A DNA stretch of 64,000 nucleotides from Pseudomonas maioricensis (lineage in GTDB: Bacteria > Pseudomonadota > Gammaproteobacteria > Pseudomonadales > Pseudomonadaceae). The position numbers and the translations under genes were made by a program. Shown one piece after another: positions 52,218-60,787 of this stretch (its first letter is position 1; every line of letters starts with the position of its first letter). Location of the stretch: contig NZ_LOHG01000010.1 in assembly GCF_022790535.1 (NCBI RefSeq), forward strand, positions 62,001-126,000. The letters run 5' to 3'. The notes under the pieces are model-generated. The model ran no database searches. It was not told the DNA's origin and saw only the letters and a program-made list of their open reading frames with translations.

Positions 52218-53051
52218 ATGATTACGCGCAGAAGATTTACCAAGCTTTTTGGGGCGACTGTCATCAGTGCGTCGACGGGGTTGGTTTCACTGAGTGCCAA
52301 AGCAGCCAGTTCGCTTGAGCGTGTGAAGTCGTCGGGCGTCTTGCGTATCGGCTCCATCGCCGATGGCGCGCCTTACTATCAGAAAAGCCTGACCGGGGGG
52401 CCATGGCGCGGCTTCTACATCGACATCTGCCAGAAGCTTGCAGATGATCTGGGCGTTAAACTCTCGATTCTGGAAACCACCTGGGGCAACTCGGTGCTGG
52501 ACCTGCAGGCCAGCAAGATTGATGTGTTCTTTGGGTTGAACCCCACCCCAGAGCGCCAGAAAGTCATCGATTTCTCGGGTCCGGTGTTCAAGAACTCGTT
52601 CACCTTTATTGCCAAAAAGTCGGTGACTGCGAAGACGTGGGAAGACTTCAATACCGCTGAGATGCGCATAGGTGTCGATGCGGGCTCTTCACACGATAGC
52701 GCCGTGACCCGCCTGGCGCCGAACGCTACGGTCTCCCGTCTGAAAACCGCCAGTGATGCGACGGCGGCCCTGCAATCCGGTCGTGTAGACGCCCAGTGTC
52801 TGGTGATGGTGCTCGCGCTTGCGTTGCGCGCGAAGAACCCGGCGATCGGTCAGTTGATCGTGCCAACCCCATTGAACTCCACGACCTCCAACGCGGGCTT
52901 CCGTCGTGAGGAGGATACATCCTGGCGCGAGTTCGTTGATGCATGGATAACCGAGCACCGTGAAAACGGCTTCATCAAGGACGCGATCATGCGCAACATG
53001 GCGTTGGTTAATGTCACCCAGAAGGATTTCCCTGAAGGCTTCGAAATCTGA
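52218..53051 (+). CDS. Polar amino-acid ABC transporter substrate-binding protein
   Basis: 277-residue family-3 receptor. The leader M-I-T-R-R-R-F-T-K-L-F-G carries twin arginines and a modest hydrophobic stretch, so Tat export is plausible. Then V-L-R-I-G-S-I-A-D-G-A-P-Y-Y, D-V-F-F-G-L-N-P-T-P-E-R and I-G-V-D-A-G-S-S are typical. First gene of a five-gene operon (receptor, permease, ATPase, enolase-family enzyme, FAD oxidase). Confidence 0.88.
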   Translation: MITRRRFTKLFGATVISASTGLVSLSAKAASSLERVKSSGVLRIGSIADGAPYYQKSLTGGPWRGFYIDICQKLADDLGVKLSILETTWGNSVLDLQASKIDVFFGLNPTPERQKVIDFSGPVFKNSFTFIAKKSVTAKTWEDFNTAEMRIGVDAGSSHDSAVTRLAPNATVSRLKTASDATAALQSGRVDAQCLVMVLALALRAKNPAIGQLIVPTPLNSTTSNAGFRREEDTSWREFVDAWITEHRENGFIKDAIMRNMALVNVTQKDFPEGFEI

Positions 53052-53110
53052 TAACCCCTCATTGCTGATGGGCCGTTTGCAAACCTGGTTATGTGACGTG
53101 GGGTTTTGAC

Positions 53111-53773
53111 ATGTATGAGTGGGATTTCTCTGCACTCTGGGAATACCGCTGGCTGTTGCTGGAAGGCCTGGGGCTGACGGTATCTTTTACCGCTGCCATC
53201 GTGGTTGGAGGGCTGGTTATTGGTCTGTTGGCGGCGATGGGCCTGCTGTCGCGCTTTATGCCGGTGCGCGCCGTCGCGCTGATGTTCACTGAAGTGTTTC
53301 GCTGCACACCCGTGCTGGTGCAGCTGATCTGGTTTTACTACGCGCTGCCGATTCTGGCGGGTATCGAGATGACGCCGATCACCGCGTCGCTGCTTGCCTT
53401 GTCCTGTTACGGCGGTGCGTTCTACGCAGAGATCATCCGCGGCGGCATCGTTTCCATTGAATCGGGCCAGCGCGAGGCGGGCGGGGCGTTGGGCATGACT
53501 CCGATGCTGACGATGCGGCGGATCATTCTGCCCCAGGCGATCAGGCGCATGGTGCCTGCGCTGATGAACCAGTCGATCATGCAATTCAAAAATACCTCTC
53601 TGGTTTCTGTGTTGGCCGTGCCCGATCTGGTGTATCAGGGGCAGATGATTGCCCATGACAGTTTTCGGCCGCTCGAAACCTATTCAGCCGTGGCCGTTGC
53701 CTACTTTGTGATCCTGTTTCCGCTCACCCTTATCGTGCGTTATCGCGAGAAGAAACACGGAGCCATCCAATAA
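53111..53773 (+). CDS. Polar amino-acid ABC transporter permease
   Basis: HisM/GlnP-type permease of 220 residues, five to six membrane helices, with E-V-F-R-C-T-P-V-L-V-Q-L and the cytoplasmic EAA loop G-Q-R-E-A-G-G-A-L-G-M-T. ATG 53111 is preferred; the frame is open from a GTG at 53093. Only one permease gene is present, so it probably forms a homodimer. Its stop overlaps the ATPase start by one base. Confidence 0.88.
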   Translation: MYEWDFSALWEYRWLLLEGLGLTVSFTAAIVVGGLVIGLLAAMGLLSRFMPVRAVALMFTEVFRCTPVLVQLIWFYYALPILAGIEMTPITASLLALSCYGGAFYAEIIRGGIVSIESGQREAGGALGMTPMLTMRRIILPQAIRRMVPALMNQSIMQFKNTSLVSVLAVPDLVYQGQMIAHDSFRPLETYSAVAVAYFVILFPLTLIVRYREKKHGAIQ

Positions 53774-54549
53774 TGTCCACGAAACCGAAGATCGAAATCA
53801 CTGCGTTGCGCAAAAGTTTCGGTGAGCTGGAAGTGTTGAAGAACATCAACTTCAGGGTTGAGGAGGGCGGCGTAGTCTCGCTGATCGGGCCATCCGGATC
53901 GGGTAAGTCAACGCTGCTTCGTTCGATCAATTTATTGGTTGAACCCGATGCAGGCGAAATCCGCGTGGGGGATACCACGTTCCTTTTCGGTCAGGGGCGT
54001 CGACCACCGGGCACCAAAGAGCTCGCAGCTTTTCGTGCGCGCACCGGCATGGTCTTTCAGAATTTCAATCTCTTCCCTCACATGAGCGTGCTGGAAAATG
54101 TGATGGAGGCCCCCGTCCATGTGCGTCGGCTGAGCAAGAGCGTCGCTCGTGATCTGGCCATGTCGCAGTTGGAAAAGGTGGGGCTGGCTGACCGCGCGCG
54201 GCAAATGCCCAAGACCTTGTCGGGTGGTCAGATGCAGCGCGTGGCTATTGCCCGGGCGTTGGCCATGGAACCTGAAGTGATGCTTTTTGATGAAGCCACT
54301 TCAGCCCTGGACCCTGAATTGGTCGGCGAGGTATTGGCCACAATGCAGAAGTTGGCGGCCGATGGCATGACGATGGTGATCGTGACCCATGAGATTGCCT
54401 TTGCGCGCGAAGTGGCCGACAGAGTCGTGTTCATGCGTGACGGCTACGTGGTTGAGGATGGTCCTGCACGCGAAACGATCGACAACCCTCGCGAAGAAGC
54501 GACGCGCAACTTTCTAAACCACTTTCATAAAGGTAACGGCGCCCGTTAA
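53773..54549 (+). CDS. Polar amino-acid ABC transporter ATPase
   Basis: 258-residue GlnQ/HisP-type ATPase: Walker A G-P-S-G-S-G-K-S-T, Q loop, signature L-S-G-G-Q-M-Q-R, Walker B M-L-F-D-E-A-T-S-A-L-D and the switch histidine in V-T-H-E. Translationally coupled to the permease. Confidence 0.93.
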   Translation: MSTKPKIEITALRKSFGELEVLKNINFRVEEGGVVSLIGPSGSGKSTLLRSINLLVEPDAGEIRVGDTTFLFGQGRRPPGTKELAAFRARTGMVFQNFNLFPHMSVLENVMEAPVHVRRLSKSVARDLAMSQLEKVGLADRARQMPKTLSGGQMQRVAIARALAMEPEVMLFDEATSALDPELVGEVLATMQKLAADGMTMVIVTHEIAFAREVADRVVFMRDGYVVEDGPARETIDNPREEATRNFLNHFHKGNGAR

Positions 54550-54628
54550 ACAGCGCTTGACCGGTTTCATACACATTAATCGTGCCCAGTCCTTGATGCG
54601 TTCAGGCTGCGCTGCGGGCGGAGGAGTC

Positions 54629-55762
54629 ATGACCATGACCAACGAAAGCATTCAAAGACTTCGGGTCTTCTTGATTGAAAGCCCGATAAAAATGGCGCGT
54701 CTTCAGGGCGTGGGCAACGTTAAAGGCAGCGTAAAGCGTGTGTTGGTTGAGCTGACTTCAAGTTCCGGCATTGTCGGCTGGGGAGAGGCTGCGCCTTGGG
54801 AGGTCTTTACCGGCACAGCTGAAGGTGCATTCGCCGCGATCGACACTTATCTTCGCCCTTTGGTGATCGGGGCAAACATTCGCTCGATTCGGGCCACCAC
54901 CTTGGCAATGGACACGGCACTGGTCGGCCATGGTGAAGCCAAACTCGCCATCGAGACCGCGATGTTCGACATCCTCGGCAAATCCTGCGGGTTATCCATT
55001 GCCGACCTGCTGGGCGGCAGAGTGCGCGACAGTATCCCGCTCTCGTTTTCGATTGCCGATCCGGACTTTGAAGCGGACATGGAGCGGATGCGGGCGATGG
55101 TTCCGGCAGGTAACCGAATCTTCAAGGTCAAGACCGGGGTTAAACCCCACGCCGAGGACATGGCCCATTTAGAGGCCATGCGCAGCGAGTTCGGCAACTC
55201 GATTGATTTGCGACTCGACTACAACCAGGCGCTGGCACCCTTTGGCGCAATCAGCATTCTGCGAGACGTCGACCAGTTCCGCCCGACCTTCATCGAGCAG
55301 CCGGTCCCGCGTAATTGCCTGGCGGCAATGGCGTCTTTTGCCGATGCACTGGATACGCCGATTCTGGCGGATGAGAGCTGTTTTGACGCCCGTGATCTGA
55401 TGGAAATCATCCGTCTCGGCGCGGCCGATGCGATCTCGGTCAAGCTGATGAAAGCCGGTGGCATTCTCAAGGCACAGGGGATCATGGCCATCGCCGACAC
55501 CGTGCATATCCCGGCCTACGGCGGCACGTTGTGGGAGGGCGGTGTAGCGCTGGCCGCAGGGACTCAGTTCATTGCGGCAACGCCGGGCATGTCGTTGGGT
55601 TGTGAGTTCTACATGCCGCATCACGTGCTGACCGAAGACGTGTTGGAGGAGCGCATCCCCAACCGTGATGGTGCTGTGATTGTGCCGACCGGGCCGGGGC
55701 TTGGCATTTCTGTCAGTGAAGCCTCGCTGCGTGGCAATGCGCGCATTCTGGCTGAACGATGA
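54629..55762 (+). CDS. Enolase-superfamily enzyme (mandelate racemase/muconate lactonizing type)
   Basis: 377 residues. N-terminal capping domain (G-I-V-G-W-G-E-A-A-P), then a TIM barrel with catalytic lysine in F-K-V-K-T-G, metal ligands in L-R-L-D-Y-N-Q, F-I-E-Q-P-V and L-A-D-E-S, and the opposite lysine in S-V-K-L-M-K-A-G-G. Two lysine bases are typical of MLE-subgroup epimerases, dehydratases and racemases. GGAGG before ATG 54629 fixes the start. With an amino-acid transporter and a DadA-like oxidase beside it, an amino-acid, betaine or hydroxyproline-type substrate is likely. Confidence 0.85.
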   Translation: MTMTNESIQRLRVFLIESPIKMARLQGVGNVKGSVKRVLVELTSSSGIVGWGEAAPWEVFTGTAEGAFAAIDTYLRPLVIGANIRSIRATTLAMDTALVGHGEAKLAIETAMFDILGKSCGLSIADLLGGRVRDSIPLSFSIADPDFEADMERMRAMVPAGNRIFKVKTGVKPHAEDMAHLEAMRSEFGNSIDLRLDYNQALAPFGAISILRDVDQFRPTFIEQPVPRNCLAAMASFADALDTPILADESCFDARDLMEIIRLGAADAISVKLMKAGGILKAQGIMAIADTVHIPAYGGTLWEGGVALAAGTQFIAATPGMSLGCEFYMPHHVLTEDVLEERIPNRDGAVIVPTGPGLGISVSEASLRGNARILAER

Positions 55763-57057
55763 GTGGTGCATCGAGTATGAAAGAGGGCGCAGCAATCTCG
55801 TCCCGGCACATCGTTGTCATTGGCGGCGGCATCGTTGGCGTGTGTACTGCGCTGGCCTTGCTCAAGGACGGCCATCGCGTGACGATTCTTGAGCCGCAAG
55901 AGCCGGGAGGCCAGCAGGCAGCGAGTTACGGCAATGGTGCGTTTGTGAGTCCGGCTTCGATCATTCCGATGTCGATGCCAGGGCTGTGGAAAAAGGTCCC
56001 CGGTTTTCTCATGGATCCTCAGGGGCCATTCACGATTCGCTGGCAGTACCTGGTGAGGCTCGCACCGTGGCTGATCCGCTTCGTCAAGGCGGGTGCTACT
56101 CCGGCCAGGGCCGCCCGAACAGCCGGGATCCTGTCGACGTTGTTGTCCGATGCGCCTGCGCGGCATCTGGCACTTGCCACCGCGTGCGGCGTACCGGAGC
56201 TCATTCGTCAGGACGGTTTGCTGTACGTTTATCCGGACCGTGAAGCCTTCGCTCTGGAGGCTTTTTCATGGCAGCTACGGCGCGACAATGGCATTCAATG
56301 GTGGGAGCTGGACGCTGCTGCGCTGCATGAATTCGAGCCCGCGCTGAACCGCCGTTACACCTTCGGTGTGTTGCTTGAAAGTGGTGGGCATTGCCTTGAT
56401 CCCGGTGCTTATGTGCGGGGATTGGTGAATAGCTTTACTTCGCTCGGCGGCGAGCTGATCCGGGCGCGGGCCGAAGGATTCAACATCAGCAATGCCCGTT
56501 TGCAAAGCGTGCGCACAGACAAGGGCCTGGTTGTCTGTGATGGCGCGGTCATCAGCGCCGGTATTCACTCCAAAGTGCTCGCGAAAAGTGTCGGTGACAG
56601 GGTTTCTCTGGAAAGCGAGCGGGGCTACCACGTCGAAATTGCCCAGCCTGCCAGCGGCCCGCGCATACCGGTAATGCCTTCGGACGGCAAGATGGCCAAC
56701 ACCATGACGCTGGGCGGATTGCGCGCTTCGGGTCAGGTGGAGCTCGCCGGTGTTGACTGCCCGCCTGACTGGAAGCGCGCCGATATCCTCCTGCATCACT
56801 TGTTGAAGACGTATCCCGGGCTCGGCGACGATCCTGCGCAGTTGAAGATATCGCGCTGGCAAGGCAATCGACCTTCAACACCCGATGGGCTGCCTGTGAT
56901 CGCCGCGTCCCGGGCGACGCATGACGTTGTGCATGCCTTTGGTCATGGCCATGTCGGCCTTGCTTCCGCACCCATGACTGCACAAGTTGTGGCCAGTCTT
57001 TTTGCGGGTGAGGCTGCGCCTCTCGACATCACACCTTTCGCGGCATCACGCTTCTGA
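55759..57057 (+). CDS. FAD-dependent D-amino-acid dehydrogenase-like oxidoreductase
   Basis: 432 residues, DAO/DadA type. FAD-binding V-V-I-G-G-G-I-V-G-V-C-T-A-L-A-L near residue 22 and E-P-Q-E-P at the end of beta-2; the C-terminal G-H-G-H-V-G-L motif is characteristic of DadA relatives. It overlaps the enolase-family gene by ATGA. Probably oxidises the D- or cyclic amino acid formed by that enzyme. Confidence 0.85.
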   Translation: MSGASSMKEGAAISSRHIVVIGGGIVGVCTALALLKDGHRVTILEPQEPGGQQAASYGNGAFVSPASIIPMSMPGLWKKVPGFLMDPQGPFTIRWQYLVRLAPWLIRFVKAGATPARAARTAGILSTLLSDAPARHLALATACGVPELIRQDGLLYVYPDREAFALEAFSWQLRRDNGIQWWELDAAALHEFEPALNRRYTFGVLLESGGHCLDPGAYVRGLVNSFTSLGGELIRARAEGFNISNARLQSVRTDKGLVVCDGAVISAGIHSKVLAKSVGDRVSLESERGYHVEIAQPASGPRIPVMPSDGKMANTMTLGGLRASGQVELAGVDCPPDWKRADILLHHLLKTYPGLGDDPAQLKISRWQGNRPSTPDGLPVIAASRATHDVVHAFGHGHVGLASAPMTAQVVASLFAGEAAPLDITPFAASRF

Positions 57058-57229
57058 TCGAGGAATAATTAGACGTTGGTGGCTGATCTGCTACTGAGCA
57101 AACGGCATAAGCTTATGTTTATACGGTTCTTCAATAGTTTCCGTAAATTATTATAATTAAATGGAATTTTAAGGGTGCTGACCATACTTTCCCTGACGGT
57201 CAGCGCCTCCTCGAAAGGCGAAGGATTCC

Positions 57230-58171
57230 ATGACCCTACGAAAACTGATTCTCGCGACAGGGCTGATGCTCGCAGCAGTAACCGCGCATGCCGAACAGAC
57301 CATCAGTATTGGTTACCAGCGCTCTTCCACGCTGTGGATCCTGCTCAAGGAAAACGGCCAACTGGAGGAACGGCTCAAACCGCTTGGGTTCACGGTCAAT
57401 TGGCATGAGTTCAGCAGCGGGCTGCTCAGTGCGTTGAATGCCGGGGCGGTTGATTTGCACGCTGATGTGGCTGACGCCTTTGCATTGTTCACACAAGCCG
57501 CCGATGCACCATTGACCTACTACGCACGTGAAGCGCCATCGCCCAGTGCTCAGGCGATCATCGTCTCGAAGGACTCGCCGATCAAAAGTGTCGCCGACCT
57601 CAAGGGTAAAACCGTAGCGGTCTCAAAGGGTTCTGGCAGTCACTTCCTGCTGATCTCGGCGCTGAAAGAAGCCGGGCTTACCCTGAATGACATCACGCCG
57701 CGCTATCTGGAAGCACCGGACGGTGTCGCCGCTTTTGCCAGCGGCAAGGTCGATGCCTGGGCAATCTGGGACCCGTTCCTGGCCACCCAACAACGCGAGC
57801 ATCAGGTGCGAGTCATCACTGATGGCAGTCAGGGGTTGGCCAACTACAACCGCTTTTATCTCGCCAATACCAGCTTTGCCAACGCACACCCTGAGGTTTT
57901 GCAGGTAGTGATCGACACCCTGCGCGAGTCTGGCAAATGGGTGAAGTCGCACCCGCAAGACGCGGCGAAAATACTTGCGCCGGTGTGGGGCAACATCCCT
58001 GTAGAAACCGTGGAGCTGGCTAACAGCCGTCGCAGCTACGACATCATTCCCGTCAAACCCGAAGAATTGGCCGAGCAGCAGCGCATTGCCGACACCTATT
58101 ACGGGGCAAAACTGATCCCCAAGCCGCTGAAAACTTCCGGCATGAATATCTGGGCGCCACAAGGCAAATAG
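57230..58171 (+). CDS. Aliphatic sulfonate-binding periplasmic protein (SsuA type)
   Basis: 313 residues, signal peptide to A-H-A-E, then I-S-I-G-Y-Q-R-S-S-T-L-W-I-L-L and the SsuA/TauA-like G-A-V-D-L-H-A-D-V-A-D, with W-A-I-W-D-P-F. Receptor for alkanesulfonates or similar sulfur sources. An AT-rich stretch (57100-57170) precedes it. The permease and ATPase (SsuC, SsuB) are not adjacent. Confidence 0.85.
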   Translation: MTLRKLILATGLMLAAVTAHAEQTISIGYQRSSTLWILLKENGQLEERLKPLGFTVNWHEFSSGLLSALNAGAVDLHADVADAFALFTQAADAPLTYYAREAPSPSAQAIIVSKDSPIKSVADLKGKTVAVSKGSGSHFLLISALKEAGLTLNDITPRYLEAPDGVAAFASGKVDAWAIWDPFLATQQREHQVRVITDGSQGLANYNRFYLANTSFANAHPEVLQVVIDTLRESGKWVKSHPQDAAKILAPVWGNIPVETVELANSRRSYDIIPVKPEELAEQQRIADTYYGAKLIPKPLKTSGMNIWAPQGK

Positions 58172-58204
58172 CGTGAGGTTCAACCCCTTCGACTGGAGCT
58201 GCAC

Positions 58205-59527
58205 ATGAGCCGTCAAATTCACCTGTCCGCGTTTTTGCTGACCGGGCCGGTCATTCACAGTCACGCGGCCTGGCGTCATCCCGAGACCCTCGGCAACTAC
58301 CTTGATCCCGAGTATTACGCACGCACTGCGCGTGTTGTGGAGGAGGGGTTATTCGACTTTCTGTTCTTTGCTGATCGTCTTGCCGTAGGTGATCAGATGG
58401 GCGGCTCCCGTGACGTGGCATTGCGTTACGGCGCACAAGACGCCACGCGCCTGGACCCGTTGCCGATCTTGTCTTATCTGGTCGGCCAGACCCGCAAGCT
58501 GGGCCTGGGGGCCACACGCTCGACCACCTATTACGAGCCAGCCCATATTGCGCGAGAGTTCGCCACCCTCGATCACTTGTCCAAAGGCCGCGCCGCCTGG
58601 AACATCGTGACGTCGATGAACGACAGCGAAGGACGTTTGTTCGGCAAGGAAAAACATCTTGAGCATGACCTGCGCTACGACCGCGCCGACGAGTTTGTCG
58701 AGGTGGCGCTCAAGCTCTGGCGCAGTTGGGAGCATGACGCGCTGAAGCTGGACCGTGAGGCGGGTGTGTTGGCGGATCCGTCAAAAATTCATCCGGTGCA
58801 GCATCAGGGTGAGTGGTTCAAGGTTGAAGGGCCGCTGAATATTCCGCGCACCCCTCAAGGTCGGCCAGTGCTGATACAGGCGGGTTCTTCAGGGCGCGGT
58901 CGGCGCTTTGGCGCGCGCTGGGCCGAAGCGATTTTCACCATCCATCCGCACCTCAAAGCCATGCAGGCATTCCGTGAAGACGTGCGCGGGCAAGTGGTGC
59001 AACAAGGGCGTACGGCAGACAGTTGCAAGGTGTTGACGGCAGTGATGCCGTTTATTGGTGGTTCTGAAGCCGAGGCCCGCGCCAAACGCGACAAGCACAA
59101 CGCATTGGCGCGTCCTGAGTTGGGCCTGGTGACACTGGCCTCGCAGTTGAACGTCGACCTGTCGCCATTCCCTCTGTCGGCGACGCTGGCAGAAATTGCC
59201 GGGTCGCCATTGATTCATGCCGCTGCTGCGGAGAAGTTGCTGATGCAGGGTGCTGAGACCACGCTGGAAGAGCTCGGCAGGATTTTCGCCAGCAGCGTTC
59301 GCGTGCCGCAACTGGTGGGTACCGGCGCGCAGATCGCTGATCAACTGGCAGATATTTTCCTGCGCGGCGGCTGCGATGGTTTCGTCATTTCTCCAGCGTA
59401 TTTGCCGGGCTCTTTCAGTGAGTTCGTCGAAAGCGTGATTCCGCATTTGCAGCGCAAGGGGCTGTTTCGCACCGGGTATGAAGGTTCGACGTTAAGGGAA
59501 CACCTTGGGCTTGGGGCTGAGTCATGA
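58205..59527 (+). CDS. FMN-dependent LLM-class monooxygenase (NtaA/DmoA type)
   Basis: 440-residue flavin monooxygenase of the luciferase-like superfamily: N-terminal barrel with F-D-F-L-F-F-A-D, S-T-T-Y-Y-E-P-A-H-I-A-R-E-F-A-T-L-D-H-L-S-K-G-R-A-A-W-N-I-V-T-S split by turns, and D-E-F-V-E-V. Such enzymes desulfonate or oxidise small sulfur or chelate compounds with reduced FMN from a partner reductase. It is 33 bases after the sulfonate receptor, so both probably serve one sulfur compound. Confidence 0.88.
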   Translation: MSRQIHLSAFLLTGPVIHSHAAWRHPETLGNYLDPEYYARTARVVEEGLFDFLFFADRLAVGDQMGGSRDVALRYGAQDATRLDPLPILSYLVGQTRKLGLGATRSTTYYEPAHIAREFATLDHLSKGRAAWNIVTSMNDSEGRLFGKEKHLEHDLRYDRADEFVEVALKLWRSWEHDALKLDREAGVLADPSKIHPVQHQGEWFKVEGPLNIPRTPQGRPVLIQAGSSGRGRRFGARWAEAIFTIHPHLKAMQAFREDVRGQVVQQGRTADSCKVLTAVMPFIGGSEAEARAKRDKHNALARPELGLVTLASQLNVDLSPFPLSATLAEIAGSPLIHAAAAEKLLMQGAETTLEELGRIFASSVRVPQLVGTGAQIADQLADIFLRGGCDGFVISPAYLPGSFSEFVESVIPHLQRKGLFRTGYEGSTLREHLGLGAES

Positions 59528-59540
59528 GTTCAGGCGCTGC

Positions 59541-60521
59541 TCAGCGTTGCTTGAGTCGTCGATCCGCCTCGGTCCATGTGCCGGTCATCAGGCTGGTCGG
59601 TGCGAAATCCTCGAAAGCCCAGCGAATCGAGACGGCTGCCGGACGCCAAACCACTGCTTCCACATCGAGTGTCCACAAGCGTTCCGCGCCCTTGAAGGCT
59701 GCGATCAGCGGGCTTTCGTGAATCAGCTCGGTACGCCCGGAAAGCTGCAGCATGTCGCCCGTTGAAAAGTCGACGAATAACAATCCAGCCTTGGGATTAA
59801 GCTCAAGGTTGCCCAGCGTATTGAAGTGCAGGTTCCCGGCATAGTCCGGGATGGTCAGATGATTGCCTTCCACTTTAATGAACCCCGGCCGTCCTCCACG
59901 GTGGGATACATCGATTGAGCGTTGCTGGTCCGCGTGATCGATGTAACTGGCAACGAAGAACGTATCCGCATCGCGAATGATCGTCGTGGTTCGCTCGTTC
60001 AGTTCAGCGAAGTCCAGGCGCTGGGGCTTATCGCCAGAAACCTCCAGCGATCTCGAATACTGACGTTGCTGAATGTACTGGGGGCAATTGCCGAAAGCCT
60101 GTTCGACGGCGATCTCCAGTCGATCATCTTCAGCCTGCGTGATCACCCCGTTGACGCGACTCCTGCGCCGTTTATGCAACTCGATACCCAGCAGGCCGAT
60201 GGCATCGCCTGTTTGCAGTCCCGCAGCCGCAGGGTCTTGCTGGTCAGGTGAGACTTGCAGCGTCAGGTGGGTTGGATCGGATGAAGTGACAAAGCCTTCC
60301 GGCCCTTCGATCAGGGTTGCCCATGGTCTGCTCTCTGAATCCACCGCGCCCGCGATTATAAAAGGCAGTTGCCGGTAGAAGTCCCGGTGCTGATCAGGCA
60401 GGTAGTTGCGGATGATCTTCGGACCAAAAGCCTCCATCTGCTCGGACACGCCGAGCTGTTGGTGAAGCTTTTTTTCACCTGCATGCCACGGGGAGCGAGA
60501 AGGCTTTGGGAGCTGTTCCAT
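59541..60521 (-). CDS. Pyridoxamine-phosphate-oxidase-like flavin-nucleotide-binding protein
   Basis: 326 residues. Two PNPOx-like split barrels are suggested by R-P-W-A-T-L-I-E-G-P-E-G-F-V and, in the second half, D-T-F-F-V-A-S-Y-I-D with V-S-H-R-G-G-R-P-G-F-I and L-T-I-P-D-Y-A-G-N. It binds FMN or F420-like cofactors by analogy; substrate unknown. Convergent with the LLM monooxygenase, with 13 bases between stops. Confidence 0.78.
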   Translation of the reverse strand: MEQLPKPSRSPWHAGEKKLHQQLGVSEQMEAFGPKIIRNYLPDQHRDFYRQLPFIIAGAVDSESRPWATLIEGPEGFVTSSDPTHLTLQVSPDQQDPAAAGLQTGDAIGLLGIELHKRRRSRVNGVITQAEDDRLEIAVEQAFGNCPQYIQQRQYSRSLEVSGDKPQRLDFAELNERTTTIIRDADTFFVASYIDHADQQRSIDVSHRGGRPGFIKVEGNHLTIPDYAGNLHFNTLGNLELNPKAGLLFVDFSTGDMLQLSGRTELIHESPLIAAFKGAERLWTLDVEAVVWRPAAVSIRWAFEDFAPTSLMTGTWTEADRRLKQR

Positions 60522-60787
60522 GAGTGGGCACTCTTAGTGTCGGTGGCTTAGTGTCGGGGGGTGGGGCGGTGTTAAAGGGTAATCAGCTGATCCTAGCTGC
60601 TTATTGCAACTCAGGCCCGATTTTACCGGGCATCAGCAGGCGATGAGCAGATAAGGCGCCGAGTGAGCAGGGAGAATCGAATGTATCGATTTGTATAAGA
60701 ATTGTATGTGAATGGAAATGAGTCGTAGTAACATTGCCCGACAATATGACCGGGTTACAGGTGTGCCCGGTGTCTTATAAGGTCTGC

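Noticed and set aside
60522..60787. Fur box or ECF promoter before the TonB receptor
   Set aside because: The AT-rich stretch near 60680-60720 does not match the Fur palindrome or TAAAT-N16-CGT well enough to claim.
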